Origin: a candidate division WWE3 bacterium CG_4_9_14_3_um_filter_43_9
Lineage (GTDB): Bacteria; Patescibacteriota; CPR3; GCA-002780085
DNA: 18,645 bases
Direction: 5' to 3'
Assembly: GCA_002791435.1 (NCBI GenBank)
Contig: PFXB01000086.1
Span: 2,186 to 20,830, forward strand
The position numbers and the translations under genes are program-made. Positions within the stretch are counted from its first letter, which is position 1. Every line of letters begins with the position of its first letter. Under the pieces are notes generated by a model. It had not been told where the DNA came from. It made no database searches and worked only from the letters and a program-made list of their open reading frames with translations. Of this stretch, positions 1 to 7,699 are shown piece after piece.

Positions 1-104
1 GCCGGGAAAAAGTAAACCTGTTTTTTGCCTATCAGGCCAAGGAAAAAACTTTAGCCTATCTTGATGAGAAAGGAATAATAAGACTTGTCAAGACCAACCT
101 TTAG
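1..104 (+). CDS. 3' end of an unidentified protein gene (cut by the window edge)
   Basis: A reading frame open from the first complete codon at position 3 runs to a TAG at 102-104 and gives 33 residues, ending IRLVKTNL. The residues alternate charged and hydrophobic positions, as in beta strands, but the fragment is too short to assign to a family. It lies on the same strand as the secretion genes that follow, 84 bases ahead of the PrgI-like gene, so it may be the preceding member of that cluster. That it is coding at all rests only on the open frame and plausible composition. Confidence 0.45.
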   Translation, partial: REKVNLFFAYQAKEKTLAYLDEKGIIRLVKTNL

Positions 105-107
105 TCT

Positions 108-141
108 CCTCTTTTTTGGCTTTGACTTTACAAAAAAGAGG
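108..141. repeat. Perfect 11-bp inverted repeat after the partial gene
   Basis: CCTCTTTTTTG at 108-118 is exactly complementary to CAAAAAAGAGG at 131-141, with a 12-base loop. It starts four bases after the stop codon of the upstream fragment, so it may end or stabilise that transcript. The 3' arm is not followed by a T run on the + strand, so it is not a standard intrinsic terminator. Confidence 0.5.
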
Positions 142-188
142 TCCGCCTGTTATCCTTATCAGTAATGAATGAGTGATTAGGAATTGAA

Positions 189-1793
189 ATGCAACAACAC
201 CCAATCCCGCAAAATGTCATTTCCTTCGAAGATCGCTTAATCGGTGATTTTACCATCCACCAATTTGTCATTCTGGCTATCGGCGCTGTCATCTGCTTCG
301 CTCTTTATCTGGCTCCGCTGCCGATTGTTTTACAATATGGGTTGATGATTTCAGTCGGGATTTTTTGTGCGGCCCTGGCTTTGGTTAAAATCCAAGGCAT
401 GTCCTTGGACGAGTGGATTAAAAATCTGGTCTTGGCTGTCTACGGACCGACTCAATTTATCTGGCGCAAGGGGGAATTCTTGCCGGCAGTCTTGACTGAA
501 AGCGTCATCCCCTTAACCACCCAAAGACACGCAACCGGTGACGAAAATATTGTTCCCGATTTCTCCAACCTCTTCCCCGAAGAAAAAATAGCTCTGGACG
601 AGGAAGAAAAGGTTTTTATCGACAAACTTTTTTTTGAAACGCCCGTTGAGCCGAGCGTCATCACCTCAGTGGTGAAAGAGGCGGTAATGCCCGAAACCAA
701 AAGTGAAGAGGTTTCGTGGGAAGAATTCCAAGCTCCTCAGGTCTTAAAAACTGTTCCGGGAAAACAAGTCGGAATCGTCAGACCCACGCCCTCCCCAACT
801 CTCGTGACAACCGGAACGGAAAAAACTCAGCCGGAAGGGCCGTTCCCGCAACCTTTCCCGCCGCAACCCTCTCTTCCCAAAAAAGAAAAACCCAAAGAGG
901 AACCCGCTGATGAAACCTACTCTCTCCCTTCCAGAACTCAAGTCGAGGTGCAACCAGCAAATGTCATTACACCCTTGGCCTCAGAAATCAACTTTGGCTC
1001 AAAACCCTTCTTCACTTTAAGTTTAAGCGGTAAAAAACCAAGCTATATTTCGAGTTTAACCAATCTGAGGATCAACCGAGCTTTAAAAAACATTTATTTG
1101 GCCGGGGGCAAACCGCTGCCCATCAGGGGAGAAAGAAAGATTGAACCCAGCCCAGCAATCGAAAAACGATTTGGAGAAAAAGCCGTGACCGCGGAAGAAC
1201 TGGTCTTGCCGGTTGCGACCAAGGCTGCCAAACCTGTCACCCAGCCGCCGTCATCCGGGAAACCTCAAGAACCTGAGGGAATTTCTTTAGAACAATGGAT
1301 AGAACCGGTTTCCACTCCCCAACCCCAGGTGGTGGTGCAAAAAGCTGTAACGTCCAAGCCCGTTCCGCCTCCTCCGGGCGCTTCCCAAAAAACTGAGGCA
1401 GAACAATCCAAACCCAAACCCAAAATTGTTCCCCCGCCGTTTAAACCTGCTGAGGAGATCAAAAAAGCTAAAAGCAAAACCTTTGTTCCAGCCTCACTTT
1501 TGATGCAGGCCGGGGGAGGTCCCATCAAAGTGACTGTCCCCAACCTCATCTATGGTAATATCAAGAATCAGGCCGGGGATTTAATTGAAGGAGCAATTAT
1601 TATCGTCAAAGACCAGAAAGGACTGCCTGTTCGAGCGCTGAAGAGCAATCACCTAGGTCAATTTATGGCAGCCACTCCCCTCCCTAACGGAAAGTACCAA
1701 ATAGAATTTGAAAAACCTGACTATAATTTTGATATAATAGAACTTGAGCTTGGCGGAGAAGTTTTAAACCCGATCGAAGTGGCAGCTCGCTGA
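189..1793 (+). CDS. PrgI-like type IV secretion membrane protein with proline-rich linker and C-terminal carboxypeptidase-regulatory-like domain
   Basis: 534 residues. The first ~95 resemble the PrgI family, small membrane proteins of Gram-positive-type conjugation systems that sit beside VirB4: a conserved start (IPQNVISFEDRLIGDFT), two membrane segments at about 25-41 and 45-66, then a WIKN..YGPTQFIW motif. Residues ~150-445 are rich in Pro, Lys, Glu and Thr and are probably disordered. Residues ~450-534 (VPNLIYGNIKNQAG...) look like a carboxypeptidase-regulatory/transthyretin-like beta-sandwich, known from surface proteins. Classical PrgI proteins are only a little over 100 residues, so this is a much enlarged form. 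It precedes the TraC-like and VirB4 genes, supporting a role in a secretion or pilus channel. The inferred topology has a membrane anchor with a long tail carrying the terminal domain. No strong ribosome-binding site is visible before the ATG. The N-terminal call is firm; the C-terminal one is moderate. Confidence 0.82.
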   Translation: MQQHPIPQNVISFEDRLIGDFTIHQFVILAIGAVICFALYLAPLPIVLQYGLMISVGIFCAALALVKIQGMSLDEWIKNLVLAVYGPTQFIWRKGEFLPAVLTESVIPLTTQRHATGDENIVPDFSNLFPEEKIALDEEEKVFIDKLFFETPVEPSVITSVVKEAVMPETKSEEVSWEEFQAPQVLKTVPGKQVGIVRPTPSPTLVTTGTEKTQPEGPFPQPFPPQPSLPKKEKPKEEPADETYSLPSRTQVEVQPANVITPLASEINFGSKPFFTLSLSGKKPSYISSLTNLRINRALKNIYLAGGKPLPIRGERKIEPSPAIEKRFGEKAVTAEELVLPVATKAAKPVTQPPSSGKPQEPEGISLEQWIEPVSTPQPQVVVQKAVTSKPVPPPPGASQKTEAEQSKPKPKIVPPPFKPAEEIKKAKSKTFVPASLLMQAGGGPIKVTVPNLIYGNIKNQAGDLIEGAIIIVKDQKGLPVRALKSNHLGQFMAATPLPNGKYQIEFEKPDYNFDIIELELGGEVLNPIEVAAR

Positions 1794-1929
1794 TTAGCTG
1801 CTGGCTTCTGGCTACCAGCTTTTTCAGTTGTACTTCTCCATTTCAGTCGAAGACTAAAAATTTTATTGTTCGACCAACGTGGAGAACTACAACCTCTAAT
1901 TTTGACTTTACATTTTAAATTTAACAAAC

Positions 1930-2613
1930 ATGGAAGAAATTCTACCCTCAACCCAATCGCGCGTGAAAATTCAAGAAGTGAAGGACGATCTTTTGATCCT
2001 AAAGGATGGCCGTTTTGTGATGATCGTTCAAGCTTCCGCCGTCAACTTCGATCTTCTGTCTGAGGCAGAACAAGATGCCATGATAGCCGCCTATGCCGAG
2101 GTTTTGAATTCTTTAACCTTTCCTATCGAAATTATCATTCACACCCGGCGGATGGATATCACCAACTATCTTTTATACCTTGAAAGCTATGAACGCCAAC
2201 AAATCAATAAAGCCTTAAAAAACCAAATCGCCTATTACCGCAATTTCATCAAACAGCTGGTGGTCGAAAACAATGTTTTATTTAAAAAATTCTACCTGGT
2301 GATTCCTTATCAAACCTCTGAAAAAAACAAATTGGGTTTTGTGGAAAGCCTATTTGACCGAGCCTTAAACAAACAAAAAGTCATGGAATATTCCCGGGCT
2401 GAGTTTGAGGCCGCCAAGCAGAATCTGAATGAAAAAATCACCGAGCTTAGAAATCTGTTTTCACGGATGGGAGTAAAGTTGACACAACTTAAAAATCCTG
2501 AGATTATCGAGCTTTTTTATGAAATCTATAACCCGAACCAGGCGGCGAAACAGCATCTTATTGAAACCATGCAAGATTATACTGTTCCAATAGTGCAACC
2601 GTCTGTGGAGTAA
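1930..2613 (+). CDS. TraC-like protein, probable detached N-terminal part of a VirB4-type ATPase
   Basis: 227 residues with no membrane segment and no nucleotide-binding motif. The N-terminal half has the alternating strand pattern (VKIQEVKDDLLILKDGRFVMIVQ, shown in part by residues ~12-30) seen at the start of TraC/VirB4 proteins, followed by a helical, charged region (about 85-215) containing YRNFIKQLVVENN and KFYLVIPYQT segments. Patescibacterial genomes commonly carry such a separate TraC-like protein directly before VirB4. Only two bases separate its TAA from the next ATG, and that gene's GGAG lies in this gene's last codons, so the two are translationally linked. It probably binds the ATPase subunit at the cytoplasmic face of the membrane channel; this is inferred from family and position. 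A 136-base gap separates it from the PrgI-like gene. Confidence 0.75.
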   Translation: MEEILPSTQSRVKIQEVKDDLLILKDGRFVMIVQASAVNFDLLSEAEQDAMIAAYAEVLNSLTFPIEIIIHTRRMDITNYLLYLESYERQQINKALKNQIAYYRNFIKQLVVENNVLFKKFYLVIPYQTSEKNKLGFVESLFDRALNKQKVMEYSRAEFEAAKQNLNEKITELRNLFSRMGVKLTQLKNPEIIELFYEIYNPNQAAKQHLIETMQDYTVPIVQPSVE

Positions 2614-2615
2614 CT

Positions 2616-4517
2616 ATGGCCAAATTTAACAATCCGTTGAATTTAATTCTTAAACGCAAGACAGCTCCCGGAAATGGAGAATCTCAAAACCAAGGCGATG
2701 TCATTGAAGCCGATGAAGCCAAAAAAATGGGCCGGGGAACGGTTTCCATCAAGGACATCATCGCTCCCTCGGCGGCTGAGATCGATTTCGATCATCTCAA
2801 AATTGGTGATATTTACTTTAGAACCCTCTTTATGTCCGGCTATCCGCGCTATGTGGGTGCCAACTGGCTGGCGCCCCTCATTAATTTCGATGAAAGTTTG
2901 GATATCTCCATGTTTTATTTTCCGGTTGAAACCCGGGGAGTCATCAACCGCCTGCAACGCAAGATTGCTGAGATGCAGTCTGAAATTTCAACTGAAATTT
3001 CAGAAGGACACTTAGTCAACCCTGATGTAAAGTTGGCAGTCCAAGATGCGCAGCTTTTGCAGGATTCACTGGTGGCAGGAGAGGAAAAATTCTTTCAGTT
3101 TGCCCTCTATGCCACTATTCCGGCTAAAAATCTGGAGGAATTGGACCTGATCACTAAAAAAGTCGAGTCGACTTTGGGCGCGGCTTTGCTCTTGTCTAAA
3201 AGGGCCAGCTTGAGAATGGAATCTGGCTTCCACTCTACCCTACCCATCTTTTCCGATGAGCTTGGGGTTTACCGCAACATGGACACGACCTCTATTGCTA
3301 CCACTTTCCCTTTTACTTCTTCGGATTTGACTCAAAACGAAGGAGTTATGTTCGGCATCAATGAACATAACGGCAGTTTAGTTATTTTCGACCGCTTCAG
3401 CATGGAAAACGCCAACATGGTGATTTTTGCCAAAAGCGGGGCCGGTAAATCATATGCGGTGAAGTTGGAATCATTGCGTTCTTTGATGTTGGGAACGGAA
3501 ATTATTATTGTCGACCCGGAAAACGAATATAAAACCCTATCCCAAGCGATAGGCGGGGAATTTATTGAGTTCTCCTTTAATTCTCCGCACAAAATCAATC
3601 CTTTCGATCTTTCCCAAATTTACGAGGAAGGTGTCAATGAGCTGGGTTTGAAAATCCTCAATCTGCACGGCCTTTTTAAAGTTATGTTGGGTGAAATGAC
3701 GCCCACCGACGATGCTATTTTAGATCGCGCCCTCATTTTAACTTATAAGGTTAAAGGAATTACTCCGGATGTTAAAACGCAAAAGAATGAACCTCCTCTT
3801 TTGGAAGACCTTTACAAGGTTTTACTGGGAATGGAGGAAAAAGAGGCCATCGGTCTGGCCGAAAGGTTGGAAAAATATGTCAAGGGTTCAGCGGCTGGGA
3901 TTATCAATCAAAAGTCCAATGTGGACATTAAAAACACCTTTACCGTTTTTGGCATCCGCGATCTTGAAGATGAGTTGAGGCCCATTGCCATGTTTATCAT
4001 CTTAGACTTCATCTGGACCAAGATTCGCAAGGAAAGAAAAAAGAGGATGCTCATAGTCGACGAAGCCTGGCACCTGATGCAATATCCGGATTCGGCTCGT
4101 TTCATGTATTCCATCGCTAAAAGGGCACGCAAATACTATCTGGGATTGACCACCATCACTCAAGACACCGAAGATTTTCTCTCCATTGATTATGGAAAAG
4201 CGATTGTAACCAACTCTTCCATCCAATTCTTAATGAAACAGTCCCCGGCTGCGGTGGACAGGATTGCCCAAGTTTTTTATCTGTCTGAGGGAGAAAAACG
4301 TTTGCTTTTGGCCTGTAATATCGGCGAGGGCTTATTTTTTGCCGGCGAAGCTCATGTCGCGCTGCAGGTGGTGGCCTCGTCCCAGGAACACCGCCTGATA
4401 ACCACCAATCCTGAAGAATTGGAATATATAGAGGCTGAAGAAAAATTAGAGCAAGGTCAGGCAGCCGCTCGCCTTGAACCCGAACCCCCGATTGTCCCCG
4501 GCGAAGAACAATTATAA
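2616..4517 (+). CDS. virB4: VirB4/TraC-family type IV secretion ATPase
   Basis: 633 residues. Walker A (AKSGAGKS) is at about 272-279; Walker B (MLIVDEAW) is at about 478-485, with the catalytic pair D482-E483; it is followed by a region with TQDTEDFL and IVTNSSIQFLMKQ, typical of VirB4/TrsE-type ATPases. The N-terminal ~250 residues include YPRYVGANWLAPLI and a FRTLFMSGYP motif seen in VirB4-like proteins. VirB4 energises assembly of, and substrate passage through, type IV secretion channels. The start is set by ATG 2616 with GGAG at 2607-2610. The C-terminal ~35 residues are Glu/Pro-rich and probably disordered. With the PrgI-like and TraC-like genes this forms a minimal channel module; VirB6, relaxase and coupling-protein genes are not in the window, so conjugation, competence or pilus roles cannot be separated. 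Confidence 0.92.
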   Translation: MAKFNNPLNLILKRKTAPGNGESQNQGDVIEADEAKKMGRGTVSIKDIIAPSAAEIDFDHLKIGDIYFRTLFMSGYPRYVGANWLAPLINFDESLDISMFYFPVETRGVINRLQRKIAEMQSEISTEISEGHLVNPDVKLAVQDAQLLQDSLVAGEEKFFQFALYATIPAKNLEELDLITKKVESTLGAALLLSKRASLRMESGFHSTLPIFSDELGVYRNMDTTSIATTFPFTSSDLTQNEGVMFGINEHNGSLVIFDRFSMENANMVIFAKSGAGKSYAVKLESLRSLMLGTEIIIVDPENEYKTLSQAIGGEFIEFSFNSPHKINPFDLSQIYEEGVNELGLKILNLHGLFKVMLGEMTPTDDAILDRALILTYKVKGITPDVKTQKNEPPLLEDLYKVLLGMEEKEAIGLAERLEKYVKGSAAGIINQKSNVDIKNTFTVFGIRDLEDELRPIAMFIILDFIWTKIRKERKKRMLIVDEAWHLMQYPDSARFMYSIAKRARKYYLGLTTITQDTEDFLSIDYGKAIVTNSSIQFLMKQSPAAVDRIAQVFYLSEGEKRLLLACNIGEGLFFAGEAHVALQVVASSQEHRLITTNPEELEYIEAEEKLEQGQAAARLEPEPPIVPGEEQL

Positions 4518-4547
4518 AGAAAATTAAAACTGTCGCCATGTCATCTC

Positions 4548-4570
4548 GATCCCACCTTGGCGGGGAGAGA
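4548..4570. repeat. Short palindromic repeat, CCTTGGCGGG family, copy 1
   Basis: GATCCCACCTTGGCGGGGAG is a slightly degenerate copy of a repeat also found at 6932-6954 and 7637-7656 (core CCGCCTTGGCGGGAGAGA). It lies in the 255-base convergent gap between the VirB4 ATPase gene and dnaN. The rest of the gap holds a GC-rich stretch (to ~4640) and a very AT-rich stretch (4643-4745) with loose inverted repeats such as AATTTTAAA/TTTAAAATT (4685-4693/4714-4722). No gene was seen there. Confidence 0.55.
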
Positions 4571-4772
4571 TCCCGTTAGGCCTGTCTTACACGGCCGGGT
4601 TCCCCCCACTCTCCGATTCAGAGGGCAGGATGATCCCGTCTCTTAATTTTCAATTTCTAATTCTTAATCAATTCTTAATTTTTAAATTTTAAACATTAAG
4701 ACTTAAACATTCATTTAAAATTTTGAATTTAAAATTAGAAATTACTCTGTCAGGTGCCAGTTACACTTAGCC

Positions 4773-5915
4773 CTATTGTCCTGTTTCCGTTCTAATCGGC
4801 ATCAAAATGTGGAAAAACGTCTGTTCCCCCACTGCTTTTATCTGAGCCGGGCTTAAGGCTCCGGAAAGTTCGAGACTCACCTGCTCACTGTCTAAAACCG
4901 CCAGAATTTCGGTGATGAAACGAGCGTTGAAGGCAATCTCTAAAGGATCCCCTTCTAAAGACCCCTCAATTTCAGTTCGGCTTTGACCTAACTCTTTGGT
5001 TTGGGCATCAACCGAAACTTTTTTCTGGCTCGGATCAAACGAGAAATGAATCACGTTGGCGGAATCACGGGCAAAGATCGAGGCCAATTTTACCGCTTTC
5101 GAAATCTCTTCACGCTCCAAAATAGCGCGGCTCACAAACATCTTGGGAATGATCTTCTTAAAATCAGGGAATTGTCCTTCCAAAAGCCGGCAGGAAATTT
5201 CGGCACTACTCAGCTTAAAAATCATCTGGTTCTGATCTTGTGTTAACCCTAATTCTACTTCTGATGCTTCGCCTAAAAATTCCTTTTCCCCCAAAACTCT
5301 GCCTACTTCCAAAAGTCCCCGAGCCGGAAGGATATATTTTAATTGGCCGCTTGCCAGGGGGTGAACTTTTTGCGTCACGATTTTGTGTGAGAGACGAAAT
5401 CCATCGGTAGCTACTAAAACTAAATTGTCCGCCTCGCCGGTTAATAATACTCCGGATAAAACCGGCCTCCCCTCGTCGGTTGCGGCCGCAAAGACCACTT
5501 GATTGATGGCTGTGTCAAAAATCGTATTCTTGATTTTTAAAACCGCCTCGCCCTGGATTTGAGGCAGCGGCGGGAATTCGCCTGCTTCGATCCCATTGAG
5601 AGTGGAACGGTGGGTTTGGGTGGAAATTTCCAAAGTTTTACCCTGCAGTTCAAGCTTGATTTCAGCCGGCGGCAGGCTGTTGATAAACTCTGCCAGCAGG
5701 CGCGCCGGAACGCTAATTTTTCCCTCTTCTAAAACTTGAGCTTTGAGTTTCAAAATCATGCCGACTTCCAGGTTGGTGGCTGAAAGAAAAAGTTTATTAT
5801 CCTTGGCTTCCAGCAGAACATTGCCTAAAACTGGAAGGCTGGGATGCGTCTGAACAATACGACTGGCTAAACCCAATCCGCGGTTTAAGCTTTCCTGCAA
5901 AATTTTAACTTTCAT
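4773..5915 (-). CDS. dnaN: DNA polymerase III subunit beta (sliding clamp)
   Basis: 380 residues, normal length for the bacterial beta clamp, a ring-shaped dimer that tethers DNA polymerase III to DNA. The N-terminus (MKVKILQESLNRGLGLASRIV), the mid-protein motifs (LSGVLLTGEADNLVLVATDGFRLS, of which VATDGFRL is diagnostic, and LLEGQFPDFKKIIP) and the C-terminal HILMPIR match the family through all three repeated domains. The ATG at 5915 is preceded by a perfect AGGAGG (minus strand, 5925-5930) with nine-base spacing. Unusually, dnaN does not follow dnaA: it lies about 4.2 kb away, on the opposite strand, at the far end of the rpmH-side cluster. It still points away from the presumed origin. 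Its leader is rich in hairpins (see 5930-6095). Confidence 0.97.
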   Translation of the reverse strand: MKVKILQESLNRGLGLASRIVQTHPSLPVLGNVLLEAKDNKLFLSATNLEVGMILKLKAQVLEEGKISVPARLLAEFINSLPPAEIKLELQGKTLEISTQTHRSTLNGIEAGEFPPLPQIQGEAVLKIKNTIFDTAINQVVFAAATDEGRPVLSGVLLTGEADNLVLVATDGFRLSHKIVTQKVHPLASGQLKYILPARGLLEVGRVLGEKEFLGEASEVELGLTQDQNQMIFKLSSAEISCRLLEGQFPDFKKIIPKMFVSRAILEREEISKAVKLASIFARDSANVIHFSFDPSQKKVSVDAQTKELGQSRTEIEGSLEGDPLEIAFNARFITEILAVLDSEQVSLELSGALSPAQIKAVGEQTFFHILMPIRTETGQ

Positions 5916-5929
5916 AAAAACAAACCTCC

Positions 5930-6095
5930 TTTTAAAAACACAGGCCGAGCCTGTTTGTGTCCTATCTGGTAGCGGAAACCTTTAGGTTTCCAATTGTTTG
6001 GGCTTTGAGTTAGTTTAGATCATGGCGATTCTTGCGATCGCCGCTACACTTTTTGACCTACAGTCAAAGATTTCTTCACTCAAAGAGTGAATAAA
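5930..6095 (-). promoter_or_regulatory. Hairpin-rich leader upstream of dnaN
   Basis: Five separate perfect inverted repeats fall in about 150 bases: ACAGGC/GCCTGT (5940-5954), GGAAACC/GGTTTCC (5974-5991), GGCGAT/ATCGCC (6024-6042), TTTGAC/GTCAAA (6052-6068) and TCACTC/GAGTGA (6076-6090). Read toward dnaN, the last hairpin met is followed by GTTTTT and then the AGGAGG ribosome-binding site, so it has the form of a weak intrinsic terminator or attenuator. No convincing -35/-10 pair was identified. The hairpins could instead be remnants of palindromic repeats. Confidence 0.4.
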
Positions 6096-6169
6096 TTAGA
6101 AATTTAGAATTTGAAATTAAGGTTAACTTCATTGACTCTGGATAAGAGTGACAGTTTTTGATATACGTT

Positions 6170-6628
6170 CTAATCTAAACCCTTCACCACTTCTTCGGCC
6201 TCTCCGTCTTTGACCACCACCAACCGAAAATGAACTTTCCCTTGGCAAATTAAATGAGAGATGGCTTTTTCGTTCTCAGAAAGGCGGCTTCCCTCGCTCT
6301 TAACTTCAATAAAATCAATCTTATCATCAAATTTAATGCCCAAGAAGTCAAAGGGTTGTCCTAAAGGAATGATCGTATCATAATCGTGTCTCAACTCTGC
6401 ATAGGTTAAAAGTTCGGCCACCTTCCCCTTCTGCGGATTAATACTTCCTTGGATGGACGCCAGGACTTTGGCGGGAAGCGCTTGGATTTCTTGATAGATA
6501 CTTAAAAGATTGGGAGGCAAGCCTTCAACCGAGGTTGATTTTAAACCTTGCAGTCTGCCCCATAGATAAGCTGCAACCAGGATACATAAAAACAGGATTA
6601 CTAGAAGAATCAAAACTCCGCTGGACAT
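6170..6628 (-). CDS. Membrane-anchored protein with a Holliday-junction-resolvase-related nuclease domain
   Basis: 152 residues from the ATG at 6628, chosen because AGGGG stands just upstream (minus strand); a longer frame to 6679 lacks such a site. Residues ~4-23 form one membrane helix (GVLILLVILFLCILVAAYLW). The rest resembles the family annotated as endonuclease related to archaeal Holliday junction resolvase (Endonuc_Holl): KGKVAE at 67-72, FDFLGIKFDDKIDF from 93, and IEVK at 107-110. Together E72, D105 or nearby, E108 and K110 fit a PD-(D/E)XK arrangement. Such a domain would cut or bind branched DNA, yet the anchor places it at the membrane. It sits between jag and dnaN on the same strand, 254 bases before dnaN. 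Activity and substrate are unknown; the family assignment comes from motif reading only. Confidence 0.72.
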   Translation of the reverse strand: MSSGVLILLVILFLCILVAAYLWGRLQGLKSTSVEGLPPNLLSIYQEIQALPAKVLASIQGSINPQKGKVAELLTYAELRHDYDTIIPLGQPFDFLGIKFDDKIDFIEVKSEGSRLSENEKAISHLICQGKVHFRLVVVKDGEAEEVVKGLD

Positions 6629-6963
6629 TGCTTTCCCCTCTTTTTCCGCAACACATCTTGTTGTAACGAACTCTCTCAAAACAAAATGACAGGTTCTTTC
6701 TATGGCTTATGTAAAAACGAAGTGCCGGATTTTTTATCACGTCATCCCGACCACTTCGGCTTCATTCGGTGCAGGTGACGCAAGTGATAATCTTCCGAAA
6801 AATTGCTAAACCGGTCTTCCTATATTCAGCTTCAATTAAATTGCAAGTAAAAAGGTTGAGTATTCCCCAAATTGCCACCCATTTCTTAAAAATTTTTTGC
6901 AGAATGGAGTAATTTGGGTTTAATCATCCCCGATCCCGCCTTGGCGGGAGAGAGTTGGTGAAT
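6629..6963. other. Intergenic region between jag and the resolvase-related gene
   Basis: About 335 bases with no convincing gene. It contains GTCATCCCG at ~6741 followed by a GC-rich block with small inverted repeats, and a CCTTGGCGGG palindrome at 6932-6954. It should also hold the promoter of the resolvase-related gene if that is not co-transcribed with jag, but no clear -35/-10 pair was found. Confidence 0.5.
6932..6954. repeat. Short palindromic repeat, CCTTGGCGGG family, copy 2
   Basis: GATCCCGCCTTGGCGGGAGA contains the perfect arms CCCGCC/GGCGGG around TT. It matches the copies at 4548-4570 and 7637-7656. It lies just beyond the 3' end of jag. Confidence 0.65.
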
Positions 6964-7010
6964 ATATACCCAAATCAGTTTGTAGGCAAACTGGAATTAT
7001 TTGGGTATAT
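6964..7010 (-). repeat. Long hairpin covering the jag stop codon
   Basis: ATATACCCAAAT (6964-6975) is exactly complementary to ATTTGGGTATAT (6999-7010); inside it CAGTTT (6976-6981) pairs with AAACTG (6988-6993), leaving a six-base loop and one five-base bulge. The 18 paired bases encode the last residues and stop of jag. It is not followed by a T run in the jag direction, so it is more likely an mRNA 3'-end stabiliser or a palindromic insertion than a standard terminator. Confidence 0.65.
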
Positions 7011-7460
7011 GACCACCTTGCGTTTTTCCCCTTCCCCTGCCGATTCGGTCTTGACAGCTGAGTCTTCCTGCAAGGCCAGGTGCACAATCCGTCTTTCTTT
7101 GCCTGGCATGGGAGACAAGGCTATGGGTTCTTTGAGAAATTTGGCTTTCTCGGCGGTTTTAAGGGCCAAAGTTTTCAGAAAATTTTCCCTTCTTTCCTGA
7201 TATTCGCCCACATTTAAGACGATTCTCGCCCACTGACCAATCTTTCTAAAAACTGCCAGGTTGACTAAAAACTCAAGGTCGCGTAAGGTCTGCCCATGGT
7301 AACCGATGATAAAACCTGGCTCCGGGGTCGTGATCTGAAACTCAATCCATTCCTTGCCGCAATCTTCTTTCGGAACGGACTCAATCTTAAATTCCAAGCC
7401 TAAAAGGGTCAAGATTTTAACTAGGATCTCTTCGGCAGTTTTGGTAACTTTCTCTTCCAC
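6975..7460 (-). CDS. jag: KH-R3H RNA-binding protein Jag/KhpB
   Basis: 161 residues. The start is a GTG at 7460, chosen because AAGGAG lies a few bases upstream on the minus strand. Residues ~40-85 form a KH domain with the GxxG loop GYHG at 53-56; residues ~85-130 form an R3H domain with R123xxxH127 in KERRIVHLAL. It lacks the separate Jag-N domain of longer homologues. KhpB-type proteins bind RNA and influence envelope growth and division in Firmicutes; the gene is habitually beside yidC, as here. A repeat-rich gap of 421 bases separates it from yidC, so it may have its own promoter. The C-terminal ~30 residues are Glu/Lys/Ser-rich, and the tail is encoded within a strong hairpin (6964-7010). 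Confidence 0.92.
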   Translation of the reverse strand: MEEKVTKTAEEILVKILTLLGLEFKIESVPKEDCGKEWIEFQITTPEPGFIIGYHGQTLRDLEFLVNLAVFRKIGQWARIVLNVGEYQERRENFLKTLALKTAEKAKFLKEPIALSPMPGKERRIVHLALQEDSAVKTESAGEGEKRKVVIYPNNSSLPTN

Positions 7461-7501
7461 TTTTAACTCCTTAATTTTATCTAAAATGATAGCAAAAGAG
7501 C

Positions 7502-7587
7502 GTCATTCCCAACCCCTTTGTGTCACTCCCGACCTCAACCGGGAATCTATGCAATTGCTTCTGGGTCCCCGCTTTCGCGGGAATGAC
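7502..7587. repeat. MITE-like nested inverted repeat with GTCATTCCC ends
   Basis: GTCATTCCC at 7502-7510 is the exact reverse complement of GGGAATGAC at 7579-7587. Inside, GTCACTCCCGACC and CCGGGAATC (about 7522-7546), and CCCCGC/GCGGG around TTTC (7567-7581), give further hairpins. Elements with GTCATTCCC/GGGAATGAC termini are dispersed in many bacterial genomes. No coding capacity; if mobile it would depend on a transposase elsewhere. Confidence 0.6.
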
Positions 7588-7636
7588 AGTGGTGGGTTGC
7601 AAGGCCTTCCCTTAGAAAAAACTTTTTTTATCTCAA

Positions 7637-7656
7637 ATCCGCCTTGGCGGGAGAGA
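7637..7656. repeat. Short palindromic repeat, CCTTGGCGGG family, copy 3
   Basis: ATCCGCCTTGGCGGGAGAGA shares its core with copies at 4548 and 6932. Arms CCGCC/GGCGG flank TT. Confidence 0.6.
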
Positions 7657-7699
7657 AATCCTGACAGTCACACCTCGTTCCCCACGGGATCCTCACGTC

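Noticed and set aside
1840..1875. tRNA-like GTTCGA segment and GTCGAA/TTCGAC inverted repeat between the PrgI-like and TraC-like genes
   Set aside because: No cloverleaf can be formed around it; the six-base arms are too short to be meaningful by themselves.
119..1912. Shared TTTGACTTTACA at 121-132 and 1901-1912 as a common promoter of the secretion genes
   Set aside because: Neither has a suitable -10 box at normal spacing; twelve shared AT-rich bases may be chance.
6170..6679. Longer start for the resolvase-related gene
   Set aside because: The extra 17 residues are polar and come before a hydrophobic helix that fits a normal N-terminus; AGGGG just before the ATG at 6628 supports the shorter start.
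4548..7656. CRISPR array suggested by the recurring CCTTGGCGGG palindromes
   Set aside because: Only three copies, kilobases apart, with no regular spacers and no cas genes.
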